A stretch of DNA of 64,000 nucleotides from Bombus terrestris (lineage: Eukaryota > Arthropoda > Insecta > Hymenoptera > Apidae), in assembly GCF_910591885.1 (NCBI RefSeq), contig NC_063275.1, forward strand, positions 6,126,501 to 6,190,500, in the 5' to 3' direction. The notes beneath the pieces are model-generated. The model worked only from the letters and a program-made list of their open reading frames with translations, searched no databases and was not told the origin of the DNA. A program made the translations under genes and the position numbers. Positions within the stretch are counted from its first letter, which is position 1, and each line of letters starts with the position of its first letter. This document shows positions 62,206 through 64,000 of this stretch, one piece after another.

Positions 62206-64000
62206 AGAATGTGTGTAGCATAAAATTGTAATCGTTGCTCGCTCCGCACGCTCGTAAAAAAATGGTCCAACCTCACAACCGATCCGGCTCGCTCGCAAAT
62301 TTGAAGTAAATCGCCTCCATATCGAAGGACGAACGCAGGTGGGATTGGTTTTAGGTTAGGCTATAGTTTTTCGAGCGAGCGCAGCGAGCGAGCAATGCCT
62401 AAACGTGCGTCTCAATCCAATTCATTGGCACGTAGGCACATAGAAATAATTGCACCTGCCCGAAGAGCCGGAAGCTTTTATCGAATTGCTCACTGAGCAA
62501 AGTTTACATGTTATCAATAGTTTTACACAAAGAGTAATAGTTCGGCGAAGTGCAGTGCAACGTGAGTACCAGTATCGCTGAGAAAACTTGGAAATAACCG
62601 GAACTAAATGTAAGGAAATATAAAGTATATGTATAACCAGGAAGTTGAAACTAATGAAAATATATGTTAGGAATTATATAGAATGTGTGTAGCATAAAAT
62701 TGTAATCGTTGCTTGCTCGCAGCGTGCGCTCGTAAAAATCTAGTCCAACCTCACAACCGATGCGGCTCGCTCTCAAATTTGAAGTAAATCGCCTTCTTAT
62801 CGAAGGTCGAACGCCAGTGGGATTGGTTTTAGGTTAGGCTATAGTTTTTCGAGCGAGCGCAGCGAGCGAGCAATGCGTATACGTGCGTCACAAACCAATT
62901 GATTTGCACGTAGGTACACAGAAATATTTGCACCTGCCCGAGGAGCCGGAAGCTTTTATCGAATTGCTCACTGAGCAAAGTTTACATGTTATCAATTGTT
63001 TTACACAAAGAGTAATAGTTCGGCGAAGTGCAGTGCAACGTGAGTACCAGTATCGCTGAGAAAACTTGGAAATAACCGGAACTAAATGTAAAGAAATATA
63101 AAGTATATGTATAACCAGGAAGTTGAAACTAATGAAAATATATGTTAGGAATTATATAGAATGTGTGTAGCATAAAATTGTAATCGTTGCTCGCTCCGCA
63201 CGCTCGTAAAAAAATGGTACAGCCTCACAACCGATCCGGCTCGCTCGCAAATTTGAAGTAAATCGCCTCTATATCGAAGGACGAACGCAGGTGGGATTGG
63301 TTTTAGGTAAGGCTATAGTTTTTCGAGCGAGCGCAGCGAGCGAGCAATGCCTAAACGTGCGTCTCAATCCAATTCATTGGCACGTAGGCACATAGAAATA
63401 ATTGCACCTGCCCGAAGAGCCGGAAGCTTTTATCGAATTGCTCACTGAGCAAAGATTACATGTTATCAATAGTTTTACACAAAGAATAATAGTTCGACGA
63501 AGTACAGTGCAACGTGAGTACCAGTATCGCTGAGAAAACTTGGAAATAACCGGAACTAAATGTAAGGAAATATAAAGTATATGTATAACCAGGAAGTTGA
63601 AACTAATGAAAATATATGTTAGGAATTATATAGAATGTGTGTAGCATAAAATTGTAATCGTTGCTCGCTCCGCACGCTCGTAAAAAAATGGTACAACCTC
63701 ACAACCGATCCGGCTCGCTCGCAAATTTGAAGTAAATCGCCTCCATATCGAAGGACGAACGCAGGTGGGATTGGTTTTAGGTTAGGCTATAGTTTTTCGA
63801 GCGAGCGCAGCGAGCGAGCAATGCGTAAACGTGCGTCGCAAACCAATTGATTAGCACGTAGGTACACAGAAATATTTGCACCTGCCCGAGGAGCCGGAAG
63901 CTTTTATCGAATTGCTCACTGAGCAAAGTTTACATGTTATCAATAGTTTTACACAAAGAGTAATAGTTCGACGAAGTACAGTGCAACGTGAGTACCAGTA
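62206..64000. repeat. Lineage II resumes: V, P2, P3, P4 (array runs off the window)
   Basis: Monomers start at 62250 (V-like, 478 bp, with a GCCTAAACG middle), 62728 (P2), 63202 (P3) and 63676 (P4, 325 bases present). This order and the 478-474-474 length pattern equal the starts of units at 23303, 28050 and 32810. The array clearly continues past the end of the window, and the first base of the window also lies inside it. Confidence 0.88.

Larger units (their letters stand above)
1..64000. repeat. Satellite DNA array, ~476-bp monomer, 134 full copies plus one partial
   Basis: The window is filled end to end by one tandem repeat with no interruption. Each monomer begins at GCTCGTAAAA and lies in the same orientation. 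Monomer lengths are discrete: 479 (A class), 474 (B class), 475 and 478 (tail hybrids), and 466 and 461 (13-bp or 8-bp deletions). A monomers begin after the tail ATGAAAATTGTAATCG and a TTGCTTGCTCGCAGCGTGC arm. B monomers end in TTATATAGAATG and a TTGCTCGCTCCGCAC arm. There is no gene-free remainder to describe, because every base belongs to a monomer. All reading frames are broken repeatedly, and I see no rRNA, tRNA or transposase sequence. It fits centromeric, pericentromeric or other heterochromatic satellite DNA, but the sequence alone cannot say which. Confidence 0.98.

Noticed and set aside
1..64000. CRISPR array
   Set aside because: The repeats are ~476 bp and directly abut. There are no short repeats separated by unique spacers.
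1..64000. rDNA intergenic spacer or tandem RNA gene array
   Set aside because: No rRNA, 5S or tRNA-like sequence is recognisable in the monomer. A satellite explains everything seen, although spacer subrepeats of an unseen gene cannot be fully excluded.
1..64000. LTR or LINE retrotransposon tandem array
   Set aside because: The monomer is too short, has no reverse transcriptase or gag-like frame, and shows no primer-binding or polypurine signals that I can recognise.

Overview
The whole 64,000-base window is one uninterrupted tandem satellite array. I find no gene, RNA gene, transposon insertion or unique sequence in it. I count 134 complete head-to-tail monomers and one partial monomer (from 63676), all in one orientation. 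I set each monomer start at the GCTCGTAAAA motif, first seen at base 1. Monomers take six lengths: 479, 478, 475, 474, 466 and 461 bp. The host is a eukaryote. The CpG-rich repeat and the TTAGGTTAGG motif (the arthropod telomere unit) make an insect or other arthropod plausible, but this is a weak inference.

Each monomer has two parts. The first is a CpG-rich module of about 165 bp bounded by imperfect ~25-30 bp inverted arms: the left arm straddles the monomer junction and the right arm is the GAGCGAGCGCAGCGAGCGAG region. It looks like a MITE-type element captured in tandem. The second is a ~310 bp AT-richer part with an almost invariant core that carries the 15-bp dyad TTGCTCACTGAGCAA. Monomers fall into subfamilies by diagnostic variants. 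I label these P1 to P12, plus U and V (labels are mine). They recur in a fixed cyclic order, so the array has a higher-order repeat (HOR). The cleanest 12-mer is 12374-18079 (5,706 bp).

Layout. 1-4765: mixed P1/P2/P3/P4-like monomers. 4766-10946: first lineage-I HOR with one extra P6. 10947-12373: three extra monomers, one chimeric. 12374-18079: canonical 12-mer. 18080-19511: tandem copy of its last three monomers. 19512-23302: rearranged P7 to P11 types. 23303-45147: lineage II, where a U-V pair replaces P12-P1, in shortened units with different slots missing and with nested 2-mer, 4-mer and 10-mer duplications. 44811-49568 and 49569-54326: two nearly identical 4,758-bp tandem copies. 54327-62205: a return to lineage I, ending in a 2,372-bp 5-mer duplication. 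62206-64000: lineage II resumes.

The most notable local signal is at 8087-8251. There the right arm has become an exact 24-bp reverse complement of its left arm, unlike the related copies, as if one arm had been used as template for the other. No functional gene system is present. The interest lies in the HOR architecture, the inverted-arm module and the recombination footprints.
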